In this document: piece by piece, positions 38,129 to 46,508 of the stretch
Layout of the letters: the number at the start of each line of letters is the position of its first letter
Position numbering within the stretch: the first letter of the stretch is position 1
From: Sphingobacterium sp.
Lineage (GTDB): Bacteria; Bacteroidota; Bacteroidia; Sphingobacteriales; Sphingobacteriaceae
Direction: 5' to 3'
DNA length: 64,000 bases
Assembly: GCA_022712315.1 (NCBI GenBank)
Contig: JALAGS010000205.1
Span: 1-64,000 of the forward strand
Translations under genes and position numbers: made by a program
Notes under the pieces: generated by a model
Told to the model about the DNA's origin: nothing
The model's input: the letters and a program-made list of their open reading frames with translations, nothing else
Database searches by the model: none

Positions 38129-38160
38129 TTTAACGGTGTTAGATTTTTTAACGTTGTATT
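38129..38160. promoter_or_regulatory. Secondary TetR-operator-like sites between tetR and the adaptor
   Basis: TTTAACGGTGTTAGA (38129-38143) and TTTAACGTTGTATT (38147-38160) resemble the palindrome TTTAACAGTGTTAAA found upstream of the TetR gene (13 of 15 and about 11 of 14 matches). They could allow separate control of the pump genes. Confidence 0.45.
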
Positions 38161-38176
38161 TTTTAGTATAAAAAAA

Positions 38177-38776
38177 TTAGTCAGTCAGCGAGCGCGTAAT
38201 ACCATAAATAGCATCCTTCAGTACTTCCTGATTGGTATTATCGCCATTACCTTGGTTGACAAGATTGATCGAAATCAGTCCATGTATAATAGACCAATAG
38301 GTGAAATACTTTCTGCAGATCAGTTCTTCGGATGGATTTTTCTCTTTCATGATTTCACGGATGACATCACTAATCAGCTTACCATGGGATTCAGCACATT
38401 TATAAGTTTTTTCAAACCCACAGCATGCTGTACCGATACCGAACATTAACTGGTATAATTCACGTTCCTCAAAAGCAAAATCCCAATAGCTAAACCACAT
38501 CGCTTCCAATTGTTTCTCCAGGTCGGTTTCTGTTGATTTTGCTTGTTTTACTTTCTTGGCAAGCAGGAGATAACCTTGGTTGGCGAGTTCTGTTAGAATA
38601 GCATCTTTATTGGCAAAATACTCATAAATCATGGGAGCAGTATATTCAATGATATCTGCAATTTTACGCATACTCAAAGCTTGCCAGCCCTCCTCTTTTA
38701 CAATTTGGAGCGCAGCATCTAGAATGTTGGTTCTATTCTCATCTTTGAGCCTTTGTATACGTTCTTTACTGCCCAT
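38177..38776 (-). CDS. TetR/AcrR family repressor of the second RND operon
   Basis: One-component repressor, 199 residues. The N-terminal helix-turn-helix is clear: RTNILDAALQIVKEEGW, then LSMRKIADIIEYTAPMIYEYFANKDAIL. A cysteine pair (ACCGFEK) lies in the ligand domain. It is the first gene of a TetR-adaptor-pump-channel operon on the minus strand and probably represses it through the palindrome at 38795-38809 (inference). It is not closely similar to the TetR at 4200. Confidence 0.92.
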   Translation of the reverse strand: MGSKERIQRLKDENRTNILDAALQIVKEEGWQALSMRKIADIIEYTAPMIYEYFANKDAILTELANQGYLLLAKKVKQAKSTETDLEKQLEAMWFSYWDFAFEERELYQLMFGIGTACCGFEKTYKCAESHGKLISDVIREIMKEKNPSEELICRKYFTYWSIIHGLISINLVNQGNGDNTNQEVLKDAIYGITRSLTD

Positions 38777-38794
38777 GTGTCAATGCATAAATAA

Positions 38795-38809
38795 TTTAAC
38801 AGTGTTAAA
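38795..38809. promoter_or_regulatory. TetR-type operator upstream of the second RND operon
   Basis: TTTAACA-G-TGTTAAA is a perfect 7+1+7 palindrome, 19 bases ahead of the TetR start codon. Confidence 0.65.
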
Positions 38810-38871
38810 CAAAAGTCTAACTTTTTATTTTATTTATTGACATCTAAAAGTCATTAAATAAAAACAAGCTA

Positions 38872-40179
38872 TTATTCTTGGTCAGAGATGTTGTTTTCAT
38901 CATTAGCGAGCGCTAAAATCTGCTTTATACGATTCTTTTCTTTATCGGTTAATGGAAGAGCCTGCTCGATAATCGGAAGAATGTCTTTGCTTTTTTCCGA
39001 TTGCAATAAAAGATCAATAAAACCTAAATAGGTCTGAATGAGATCTGTTTTTATGCCAAAGAAAATGCGTGGATCTGCAATATATATTTCTTGAATCAGT
39101 GCCAGCAGGGTACGTTTTCTTTTTTCATCCTTTTCAGATTGTGTATAGATGGGGAGAAGCCCTTTTTTTTCCAGATCCACAAGTTTGACGGCAACTGCAT
39201 GTTCTAATACATATTTTTTCTGTTTCCTATCAAGGAAATCGCGTAATTCAGCGAGCAGATTGCGGTAAACAACTTGTTTGGTTTTTCCTGAAAAAAGATT
39301 ATCATCTGTAGAGATGGCGATATCTTCTTGTTCGAAATGGTCAAAGAAACTGGAATCTACATATACAGAGTGGTGGAAATTGATTGCGTTGTTATTAAAG
39401 CTGCTGAGTACTTTTGCAATTTCTTTCTTTTCGCTATTGAGGAAATAATAGTAATATCGATCACCAATTTGCTCATTCCAGCGAATGTAATTGATCGTAA
39501 ATTTATAAGAAGAGTTTCCGTCTGGGGTGTAGGCAGTCCAAGAAAGACGGTCGGTTTCTTGAATCAAGTGATCATAATTCAATTGTTTGCCATTAATACG
39601 TATGTTGTAGTTTAGCTCTTTATTTAAATACAAAAACCAGCCAAATTCCTGCGCTAGGAAATTTTTAAATTCATCACTTTCAAAAAAGATAGCATTTAGT
39701 CCAAAGACGCCTTCAAGAATAACTTGTGTTCCGGTATTTTTACGTTCAGAAAGTCTGCTTTCGCTCATATCATACTGTTCTTTACTTTCTCTATCGATTT
39801 GAATGCGGTAGGTCGTCAGGTTCTCAGCTTCTTTAAACGTGGTATTCCAACTAGCACGTGCAGCAAAAAGGGAGAATGAAAAGCGTCCTTTTCCTTTTTT
39901 TCCTCTGGTATAGGAACTACGTTTTAGATTATTCTTTTTTATCGAATCCAAAAAATTTCCAAATGTGTAGGAAAGTGTAGCCAAGTTTATTCCTTCTCCA
40001 TTATCATTTATGCTTATCCGATTGATATATCCCAATTCATTGCTGTCGATGAAGATATCAATTTCGGTTGCTTTTGCATCAAATCCATTCCATATATATT
40101 CAGCGATAACATGTTTAGGGGCTTTGGGAAGCCCTGCCGATTCTATACTCTGATTAGTTATCTTGGCACTTTTCTTCAT
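38872..40179 (-). CDS. Stand-alone GHKL ATPase-domain protein
   Basis: Cytoplasmic protein, 435 residues from the ATG at 40179. The first third is a GHKL (Hsp90/MutL/histidine-kinase-like) ATP-binding domain: N-box AEYIWNGFDAKATEIDI, glycine box INDNGEGI and lid RGKKGKGRFSFS. There is no phospho-acceptor histidine domain and no MutL dimerisation motif. The C-terminal half is helical (LLAELRDFLDRKQKKYVLE) and unrecognised. The ATG at 40179 is chosen because it starts 14 residues before the ATPase motif. It follows a small membrane protein on the same strand. Function is unknown; similar proteins are sometimes linked to defence or repair. Confidence 0.7.
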   Translation of the reverse strand: MKKSAKITNQSIESAGLPKAPKHVIAEYIWNGFDAKATEIDIFIDSNELGYINRISINDNGEGINLATLSYTFGNFLDSIKKNNLKRSSYTRGKKGKGRFSFSLFAARASWNTTFKEAENLTTYRIQIDRESKEQYDMSESRLSERKNTGTQVILEGVFGLNAIFFESDEFKNFLAQEFGWFLYLNKELNYNIRINGKQLNYDHLIQETDRLSWTAYTPDGNSSYKFTINYIRWNEQIGDRYYYYFLNSEKKEIAKVLSSFNNNAINFHHSVYVDSSFFDHFEQEDIAISTDDNLFSGKTKQVVYRNLLAELRDFLDRKQKKYVLEHAVAVKLVDLEKKGLLPIYTQSEKDEKRKRTLLALIQEIYIADPRIFFGIKTDLIQTYLGFIDLLLQSEKSKDILPIIEQALPLTDKEKNRIKQILALANDENNISDQE

Positions 40180-40248
40180 TGTCCAGTTTTTTGATTTGAG
40201 ATTTATTTGTAGTGAAATTGGAAAAATTTTATTCAATATTAAAATACG

Positions 40249-40524
40249 TTATTTTTTGTTTCTCTTTATCAAAATGCTGAAAAAATATGCCAGACCTAAA
40301 TAGATAAGCAGATTGAAAAGGAGGTAAATGAGGTGAAATGAACGTCGATTTTCCATTGCAATCGAACGCTTTCCGCCGAGGTATTCATAAAAGGGGAATG
40401 GGAAGCCAATACGATCATTCCCGTCAGAAGGACTGCCGCATTTGATAGACAATAGGGTGATGGATAGTGTTATAATGCTAAAAATTAGCCAGGTTTTCCT
40501 TGGGAATTTCTGAAATATCTTCAT
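40249..40524 (-). CDS. Small two-helix membrane protein of unknown function
   Basis: Protein of 91 residues. Helix 1 is about residues 12-29 (LIFSIITLSITLLSIKCG) and helix 2 about 66-84 (LIYLLFNLLIYLGLAYFFS), with a short basic tail (IKRNKK). The loop carries SPSDGNDRIGFPFPFYEYLGG. I do not recognise the family. It is 69 bases upstream of the GHKL ATPase gene and may be in the same transcript. Confidence 0.6.
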   Translation of the reverse strand: MKIFQKFPRKTWLIFSIITLSITLLSIKCGSPSDGNDRIGFPFPFYEYLGGKRSIAMENRRSFHLIYLLFNLLIYLGLAYFFSILIKRNKK

Positions 40525-40972
40525 TGTTATTTTGATTGTACGGCATAAAATTTTGCCATTATCTTATTGAAGTTACAGATTATCCCAGGCAGTTAGAAGT
40601 TTAAACCTGATATTTTCTATTTATTGTGGTTTGCAATCGCGAATGGTTGTTTCATTTACGATAGTTATTGTCGACAAGTATAAATTATGATTACATTTAA
40701 CGTATGCTTATACAAATTTTAAACGCCTTTTCCACCGGGATTTAAAAAAGCTTCGGGATGAATCTCTTTGTACAGACTGGAAGAGAATATATGGATTGTT
40801 GAAAATAGTATTTCAAATTCGGCCGGAAACCTGTGTTTGCACTTGATTGGAAATCTACAGACTTATATCGGTGCTGAAATAGGGAAAACAGGATATCATT
40901 TGGGGCAAATAGACTATCATCGCAGATTATTGGATCAATGTTAAATGGTTGATTACTAAAATATTTTTTTTC
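40525..40972. other. Intergenic stretch before the GNAT gene
   Basis: About 450 bases without a recognised gene or a clear hairpin. It is A/T-rich and contains the divergent starts of the small membrane protein and the GNAT gene. Confidence 0.4.
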
Positions 40973-41398
40973 ATGGATATAAGAAAAGCAGTATTGTCTG
41001 ACTATCGGGAAATAGCAGGGTTGATTGAACAGCTAGGATATTCTGGAGACGCTGAAAAAGCAAAGACTATTTTGACAGGTGTATTGTCTCAACAAGACTA
41101 TGGTGTATTCGTTGGAACCACTGATGAAAAGGTTATTGGCTGGATTCAGCTACATCTGGTCATCAGTTTGGAGATTGGTACTTATGCGGAAATCATGGGT
41201 TTGGTTGTCAACGACCATTACCGGGGTCAGGGGGTAGGTCGATTATTAGTGAAGGAAGCTACAGATTGGGCAAGGTCCTTGGGGTGCTGTCGTTTGCGTG
41301 TTCGGTGCAACGTTATTCGAACCGAGAGCCACAAATTTTACGAAAGTCTAGGCTTTAAACTAAAAAAGGAACAGAAAGTCTTTGATTCCTTGCTTTAA
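40973..41398 (+). CDS. GNAT family N-acetyltransferase
   Basis: Acetyltransferase of 141 residues from the ATG at 40973; the eight codons upstream are hydrophobic and not typical. The acetyl-CoA loop is seen as RGQGVGRLLVKEA, after the strand EIMGLVVNDHYRGQ; the C-terminal strand ends ESHKFYESLGFKLKKEQKVF. The substrate is unknown. It appears to be a single gene. Confidence 0.85.
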   Translation: MDIRKAVLSDYREIAGLIEQLGYSGDAEKAKTILTGVLSQQDYGVFVGTTDEKVIGWIQLHLVISLEIGTYAEIMGLVVNDHYRGQGVGRLLVKEATDWARSLGCCRLRVRCNVIRTESHKFYESLGFKLKKEQKVFDSLL

Positions 41399-41551
41399 AA
41401 GGGGAACTTTAGCCTTGATCAACAATCGATGTTATCGTTGCTTAATAGTATGCGATGATTTGAGGAGTGTTGACCATTGTACGAATAGAAGGAGCATTAA
41501 CAGTTGCCTGAGTATCTACTGTTGCTGTTCTGGATGACCGACTTAAATAGA

Positions 41552-44107
41552 ATGAAAAGAATCTTTACTTTAATCGCCTGTTGCTTTGTTGTTAATTCGC
41601 ATGCACAGCATCTTGATAGTATTACTACGCTTATCGCACCTGAATACGATCGGGTGAGCCTGGCGCATCGGTTTTGGCTTGGAGATAGTTACCGTAAATT
41701 ATATAATACCCCGGTTAAAATGCGTGTAATGGATCTCGCGACTGAACGCGGTGGACTTCAGATCGTCAAGCTAGGCGGGGGAATGCAAACACAGTCACTT
41801 CGATTGGTAGACTCTGCAGGTAGGGAGTGGGTGCTGCGGTCCATTCAGAAATATCCAGAGCGCAGTCTTCCGGAAAGTCTCCGAAAGACCTTTGCAAAAG
41901 ATATTGTACAAGATCAGATTTCAATACATCATCCATTTGGGGCATTGACCGTTCCACCTTTTAACAAAGCTCTGGGTATTCCTTCTGCATCCCCAGAACT
42001 GGTTTATGTCGGAGACGACCCCAGATTGGATGAATATCGCGAGGTCTTCAAAAATAGAGCTTATATGTTTGAAGCGCGTACGCCTTTCGAAGATCAAAAA
42101 ACAGATAATAGCGCCAAAGTGATACGCAAGGTGCTGGAGGATAACGATACCCAGGTTGACCAGAAATTGACACTGCGCGCGCGGATGCTTGATTTTACCT
42201 TAGGGGACTGGGACCGCCACCAGGATAACTGGCGTTGGGATCCTGAAAAAGAAAAAGGCAAAAAGATTTATACCCCCGTTCCCCGGGACAGGGATAAGGT
42301 TTATTATAAAACATCGGGTATATTTCCGACATTACTTTCTTACCAGTGGTTAAAAGCCCATTTACAGCCCTTTAGTCCGCATATACGTAATGTGCCACAC
42401 TGGAATTTTAATGCCAGTAATTTCGACCATTTTTTTCTTACTCATCTTACCGAGGACGAATGGATTGATGAAATAAAATTTGTTCAGAAGACACTCACCG
42501 ATTCCCTGATTCATCAGGCGATGTTAACGATGCCAGATACCATAGTAAAAATGAGTGCTAAAGAACTGGAAACAAATATTCGATCAAGAAGGGATGAGCT
42601 AATGGAAAGCGGACTGACATATTATCGTTTTCTTGCGCGAGTTGTCGAGTTGCCTCTATCTGCAAAATCTGAATTTGTGGACATCGATTACAAAAAGGAA
42701 GGATCTGTATCTGTCACTATACACAACAAGAAGAAAGATGGAACTCAAGGACGAAAATTGCTTGAACGTACCTTTTTGCCAAGCCAGACCAAGGAGGTCA
42801 GGATCTATGGACTCTCGGGCAGTGATGAGTATAAGTTACATGGTTCAGGGAAGTCGCCCATTAAGATTCGTATCATTGGCGGAGACGGCCAGGATCTGTA
42901 TCGTACAACTGAAAAGTTTGCGAACGGAAGCAAAGTCTATATCTATGATTCCAAAGATCAATCAACGAATAGTCTGCAAATTGCTGATAATATTCATTTA
43001 AAGCTGAGCAACGATACGGCAATCCATAAATTCGAATACGATAATTTCGTGTATGACCGTAAAGGAGTTGTTTTTAATCTGGACTATGGCGTCGATCGTG
43101 GGCTTATTTTTGGCCTAGGTTATCTCATCGAAAATCAAGGTTTCCGAAAAAAACCTTATGCTTATCGACACCAGATTATGGGGAGTTATCTGACAGGTCG
43201 TGAGTCATTTATGTTTGATTATAAAGGAAACTATAAGGAACTCATTGCAGGACATGATCTTTATATTCATTTTTCTTCCCTCGGCCCAAAAAATCTGAGC
43301 AACTTTTTCGGATATGGAAACAGCTCTGTTTTCGATAAGTCGAATTCAAAAAGTATCTCTTATTATCGCAATCGATTTGACCTGGTTGCTGGCGATATTT
43401 TTTTGGAGAAGTATTTGAATCCTAAATTAAAACTTTTCTATGGTTCTTCGTCTGAATATTATAATAGTAAAGAGTCAAATAATATTGGGCGATATTTTGA
43501 AGAGTTCCATGAAAAATATCCTGCAGAGCCTATCTATGGTAGTAATTTTTTTACTGGGGTTGCTGCCGGAGTAGATTACGATACGCGTGATAATATCACG
43601 AATCCCAAATCAGGAGTTCATTTTCACACAAGATTGGGCTGGAATGCTGAAATTGGGGGCGAGGGGCGGAATTATACAAAATTACAGCATGCGATGAGTT
43701 TTTACAAAACGATTGCGGACAATTATATCACTTTTGCGAATCGCGTAGGGTTGGATGCGGTATGGGGAGATCCATATTTCTATCAACATGCTCAAATTGG
43801 TGGTGAGATGAGTTTAAGGGGATATAACTCAAGGCGATTTACTGGAAAAACAGCACTCTATAATAATTTTGATATGCGTTTGAAATTATTTAGCTATTCT
43901 TCTTATTTGGTTCCCGGTACAGTAGGGGCAATTGGTTTTTATGATGTTGGCCGTGTATGGATGAGCGGTGAAAACTCCAATGATTGGCATATGGGATATG
44001 GCGGTGGAATTTATTTTATGCCTGGAGATCTCTTAACCATTCAGGGAGTAATAGGTTTCAGTAAAGAGGCAACATTGCCCTATCTTCGGGTAGGACTTTC
44101 TTTTTAG
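41552..44107 (+). CDS. Kinase-like domain fused to an Omp85-type outer-membrane barrel
   Basis: Protein of 851 residues from the ATG at 41552, which starts a signal peptide (MKRIFTLIACCFVVNSHAQ). The periplasmic region has a glycine-rich GGGMQT (75-80), a lysine region VLRSIQK (94-100), then GDWDRHQDNWRW (218-229) and PRDRDKVYY (244-252). That order resembles atypical kinases such as FAM20/HipA/PI3K-type (GxxDRHxxN, then a metal-binding Asp). The C-terminal half (about 500-851) is a surface-antigen/BamA-like beta-barrel. A metallophosphoesterase domain that often precedes this architecture is absent here. The assignment as kinase is inference. Confidence 0.75.
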   Translation: MKRIFTLIACCFVVNSHAQHLDSITTLIAPEYDRVSLAHRFWLGDSYRKLYNTPVKMRVMDLATERGGLQIVKLGGGMQTQSLRLVDSAGREWVLRSIQKYPERSLPESLRKTFAKDIVQDQISIHHPFGALTVPPFNKALGIPSASPELVYVGDDPRLDEYREVFKNRAYMFEARTPFEDQKTDNSAKVIRKVLEDNDTQVDQKLTLRARMLDFTLGDWDRHQDNWRWDPEKEKGKKIYTPVPRDRDKVYYKTSGIFPTLLSYQWLKAHLQPFSPHIRNVPHWNFNASNFDHFFLTHLTEDEWIDEIKFVQKTLTDSLIHQAMLTMPDTIVKMSAKELETNIRSRRDELMESGLTYYRFLARVVELPLSAKSEFVDIDYKKEGSVSVTIHNKKKDGTQGRKLLERTFLPSQTKEVRIYGLSGSDEYKLHGSGKSPIKIRIIGGDGQDLYRTTEKFANGSKVYIYDSKDQSTNSLQIADNIHLKLSNDTAIHKFEYDNFVYDRKGVVFNLDYGVDRGLIFGLGYLIENQGFRKKPYAYRHQIMGSYLTGRESFMFDYKGNYKELIAGHDLYIHFSSLGPKNLSNFFGYGNSSVFDKSNSKSISYYRNRFDLVAGDIFLEKYLNPKLKLFYGSSSEYYNSKESNNIGRYFEEFHEKYPAEPIYGSNFFTGVAAGVDYDTRDNITNPKSGVHFHTRLGWNAEIGGEGRNYTKLQHAMSFYKTIADNYITFANRVGLDAVWGDPYFYQHAQIGGEMSLRGYNSRRFTGKTALYNNFDMRLKLFSYSSYLVPGTVGAIGFYDVGRVWMSGENSNDWHMGYGGGIYFMPGDLLTIQGVIGFSKEATLPYLRVGLSF

Positions 44108-44137
44108 ATGTTTAGTGATTTTTAGGAATGAATCATT

Positions 44138-44923
44138 ATGGAGAAGGATCTCAAGAAAAATTTGAGTAAAAGTTTTGCAGAGCGGGGAGTACGAAATAGT
44201 AACATAGATTTATCTGTATTAAAAAAATATAAGAGCTATGCGAAGGCCTTCGCAGAAATTCATAATGGTATAGCTGTGTTGAGTGATCTAACGGCCAACT
44301 GGAGTTATACCTATATTGGAGCAATTGCGGAAAAGCTTCATCTTCCTTCCAATGAGAAGAAATTGGAAATAAATAGTATTTGGGAAGATTTTCTTCTTGA
44401 ACGTGTTTATCCCGATGATTTGGTTGTTAAGCATGCATTGGAACTTCAATTTCTCAATTTGGTAAAAAATATGGATGTTGAAGAACGATTCCATTATCAA
44501 GCGAACAGTATCTTACGGGTGGCAGGAAAGGATGGGCAGACTATCCTTATGTCTCATGAGATTTTTTACCTAGATACCGGCTGCAAAGAATTTCCACAGT
44601 TAGCCTTATGCTGCTATTCCATCATGCCCGAAGCCGAACGTTCAGTCACTATTAGAAATTATATTTTTAATCAGGTAACGGGCGCCGTATATCCGTTGCA
44701 TGAAGGTGGACTCAAAACCTCGCTTAGTGCCCGGGAGAAGGAGATTTTGAACTGTATCAAAGCGGGAATGATCAGTAAAAGTATTGCTGTAAAATTGGGA
44801 TTGAGTATAAATACAGTCAATCGCCATCGTCAAAATATTTTGCAAAAGCTTCGTGTCCGGAATTCACATGAGGCTGTCAGTGTTTTTAATAAGCTGTTTC
44901 AGGAAGAAACTGAAACAATTTAA
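44138..44923 (+). CDS. LuxR-family transcriptional regulator
   Basis: Regulator of 261 residues. The C-terminal helix-turn-helix is typical: LSAREKEILNCIKAGMISKS, then VKLGLSINTVNRHRQNILQKLRVRN. The N-terminal 180 residues look like a PAS-type sensory domain with a conserved tryptophan (ANWSYTYIG and later HEIFYLDTG), but no receiver aspartate. It follows the Omp85 fusion by 30 bases on the same strand and may be in the same transcript. Confidence 0.85.
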   Translation: MEKDLKKNLSKSFAERGVRNSNIDLSVLKKYKSYAKAFAEIHNGIAVLSDLTANWSYTYIGAIAEKLHLPSNEKKLEINSIWEDFLLERVYPDDLVVKHALELQFLNLVKNMDVEERFHYQANSILRVAGKDGQTILMSHEIFYLDTGCKEFPQLALCCYSIMPEAERSVTIRNYIFNQVTGAVYPLHEGGLKTSLSAREKEILNCIKAGMISKSIAVKLGLSINTVNRHRQNILQKLRVRNSHEAVSVFNKLFQEETETI

Positions 44924-44929
44924 AAGTAT

Positions 44930-44955
44930 GTCCGTCTAAAAAATCTTAGACGGAC
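44930..44955. terminator. Bidirectional terminator between LuxR and DUF1349 genes
   Basis: GTCCGTCTAA/TTAGACGGAC, a 10-bp stem with a 6-base loop, lies between convergent genes. Confidence 0.75.
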
Positions 44956-44965
44956 TGAAACGTTT

Positions 44966-45628
44966 TTAATTCGAGTTATTTTCTTTTAGCCATTTGGTTC
45001 GCCGTTGATCCGGAAGATGTTTGATATTAAAATAATCGAATTTAGCCTGGAATCCGTCGCCATCAGGTGAAGCAGCCATTAGACCAACCATGACTGGATG
45101 ATTATCCGCCAACCAGGCATTTCTCATCATGATATATTCTTTGTCATCAAATGAGTAAAAGAATTCGACAGCGTCTAGTCTACGTATTGCCTTGATCCAG
45201 ATGAATGGGATTTCTTTGTCAATGGGGATGATGCTCCAATCACTCGTTTTATGTGTAACAACGGTACTTAAGTTATATTTTCCATCAACAAATTCTATTC
45301 CTGCTTTTATATAATTTTCATGATCGATACGCAACATGAGACCTGCCTGATCAAACCGGTTTTTATATTTAGCTGAAATCTTAGCTTTAACTTCAAATTC
45401 TCCGCCCCTTAGTGTATAGAAAAAGGGAGCGTCATCTACGGTAAAACCATAGTGGGAGATACGCCAGTAGTCACTTTTTGCTGTCACAGACATCGTTAAA
45501 GAATTGTCTTTGATGGTCCATTCGGCAGGTTCATTGAACCAAGTCATTTTATCTAATTTTTGGGCACTGGCCTGCATGGTTAGCCAGGGAAGAAGTGAGG
45601 CTGTTAGTATGGTCTTTATGATTTTCAT
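44966..45628 (-). CDS. Secreted DUF1349 protein (LamG-like)
   Basis: Protein of 220 residues from the ATG at 45628, which begins a normal signal peptide (MKIIKTILTASLLPWLTMQA). The domain belongs to DUF1349, a concanavalin-like beta-sandwich: FNEPAEWTIKDNSLTMSV, FDQAGLMLRIDHENYIKAG and PVMVGLMAASPDGDGF are characteristic. The family is associated with carbohydrate-binding or regulatory proteins (yeast Regulator-of-Ty1-like). Substrate and role are unknown. The 13-residue N-terminal extension is rejected. Confidence 0.85.
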   Translation of the reverse strand: MKIIKTILTASLLPWLTMQASAQKLDKMTWFNEPAEWTIKDNSLTMSVTAKSDYWRISHYGFTVDDAPFFYTLRGGEFEVKAKISAKYKNRFDQAGLMLRIDHENYIKAGIEFVDGKYNLSTVVTHKTSDWSIIPIDKEIPFIWIKAIRRLDAVEFFYSFDDKEYIMMRNAWLADNHPVMVGLMAASPDGDGFQAKFDYFNIKHLPDQRRTKWLKENNSN

Positions 45629-45664
45629 GTTCTTATTGTTGGAGTAAGCATCTTTTGTTCCGAG

Positions 45665-45696
45665 CAAAGATATTCAAGAACCTAACTGGTTTTCAA
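45665..45696 (-). promoter_or_regulatory. Promoter of the DUF1349 gene
   Basis: On the minus strand, -33 TTG (plus 45694-45696) and a perfect -7 TATCTTTG (plus 45665-45672) are separated by 21 bases, the usual Bacteroidota spacing. Confidence 0.6.
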
Positions 45697-45887
45697 TACT
45701 GATAAATAACCATGATTTCAATAATTCATCCGATTGTAATTTATTTGCAATTTAATTGCATTTAGTGGTTTTGCTACATAGTTGCAATAGTGTAAAAGTA
45801 TTATCTTCGCTATGTAGACTTTGAATAACAGAATCGCTTGTTATTTCTACAGTACAATCAGGTTTCAAAAAAATAAGAATCTATAGC

Positions 45888-46496
45888 ATGGAATTTTGGG
45901 AATGTAGTTTTGTTGAGAAGCAAGAAATGTGGGGTACTGAAGCTGCTCAATCAGCTGTTTTTGCAAAGGATTTCTTTTTGGAAAGGAATATAAGAGACAT
46001 TTTGATTCCAGGCTTCGGCTATGGTCGAAATGGTCGAATCTTTTTAGACAATGGTTTTAAAATTACAGGAATTGAGATCTCAAAAACTGCCATTGAACTT
46101 GCCAGAAAATATTTCGGGACAGAAACGATTATCTATCATGGATCAGTCAACGATATGCCTTTCGACACCAGGTGCTATGGAGGAATTTTTTGTTACGCAT
46201 TAATCCATTTATTGGACGCTGATGAACGGGCAGCATTAGTCCGGCATTGTTTTGATCAACTTGTTGAAGGAGGTTACATGATTTTTACAGGCGTTTCGAA
46301 ACAAGCGAGTATTTACGGAAAGGGGGAGAGGATAGGTGCGGAGCGGTTTGCCATGTTCGGTGGAGTAAATATGTTCTTTTATGATTTTGATTCTATTCAT
46401 GCCGATTTTGATCAATATGGACTGCAGGAGATTCGGGAAGTCGAGGAGAATTTTCCATTTTATATAATCATTTGTCAAAAGAGAAATAACAATTAA
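45888..46496 (+). CDS. Class I SAM-dependent methyltransferase
   Basis: Methyltransferase of 202 residues with a seven-strand Rossmann fold. Motif I is IPGFGYGRNGRIF, the acidic end of strand 2 is ITGIEIS, motif II is YGGIFCYALIHLL and motif III is LVEGGYMIFTG. The substrate is not predictable. It is 12 bases upstream of the flavoprotein gene in the same direction, so the two are probably co-transcribed. Confidence 0.88.
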   Translation: MEFWECSFVEKQEMWGTEAAQSAVFAKDFFLERNIRDILIPGFGYGRNGRIFLDNGFKITGIEISKTAIELARKYFGTETIIYHGSVNDMPFDTRCYGGIFCYALIHLLDADERAALVRHCFDQLVEGGYMIFTGVSKQASIYGKGERIGAERFAMFGGVNMFFYDFDSIHADFDQYGLQEIREVEENFPFYIIICQKRNNN

Positions 46497-46508
46497 AAAA
46501 ACATATAT

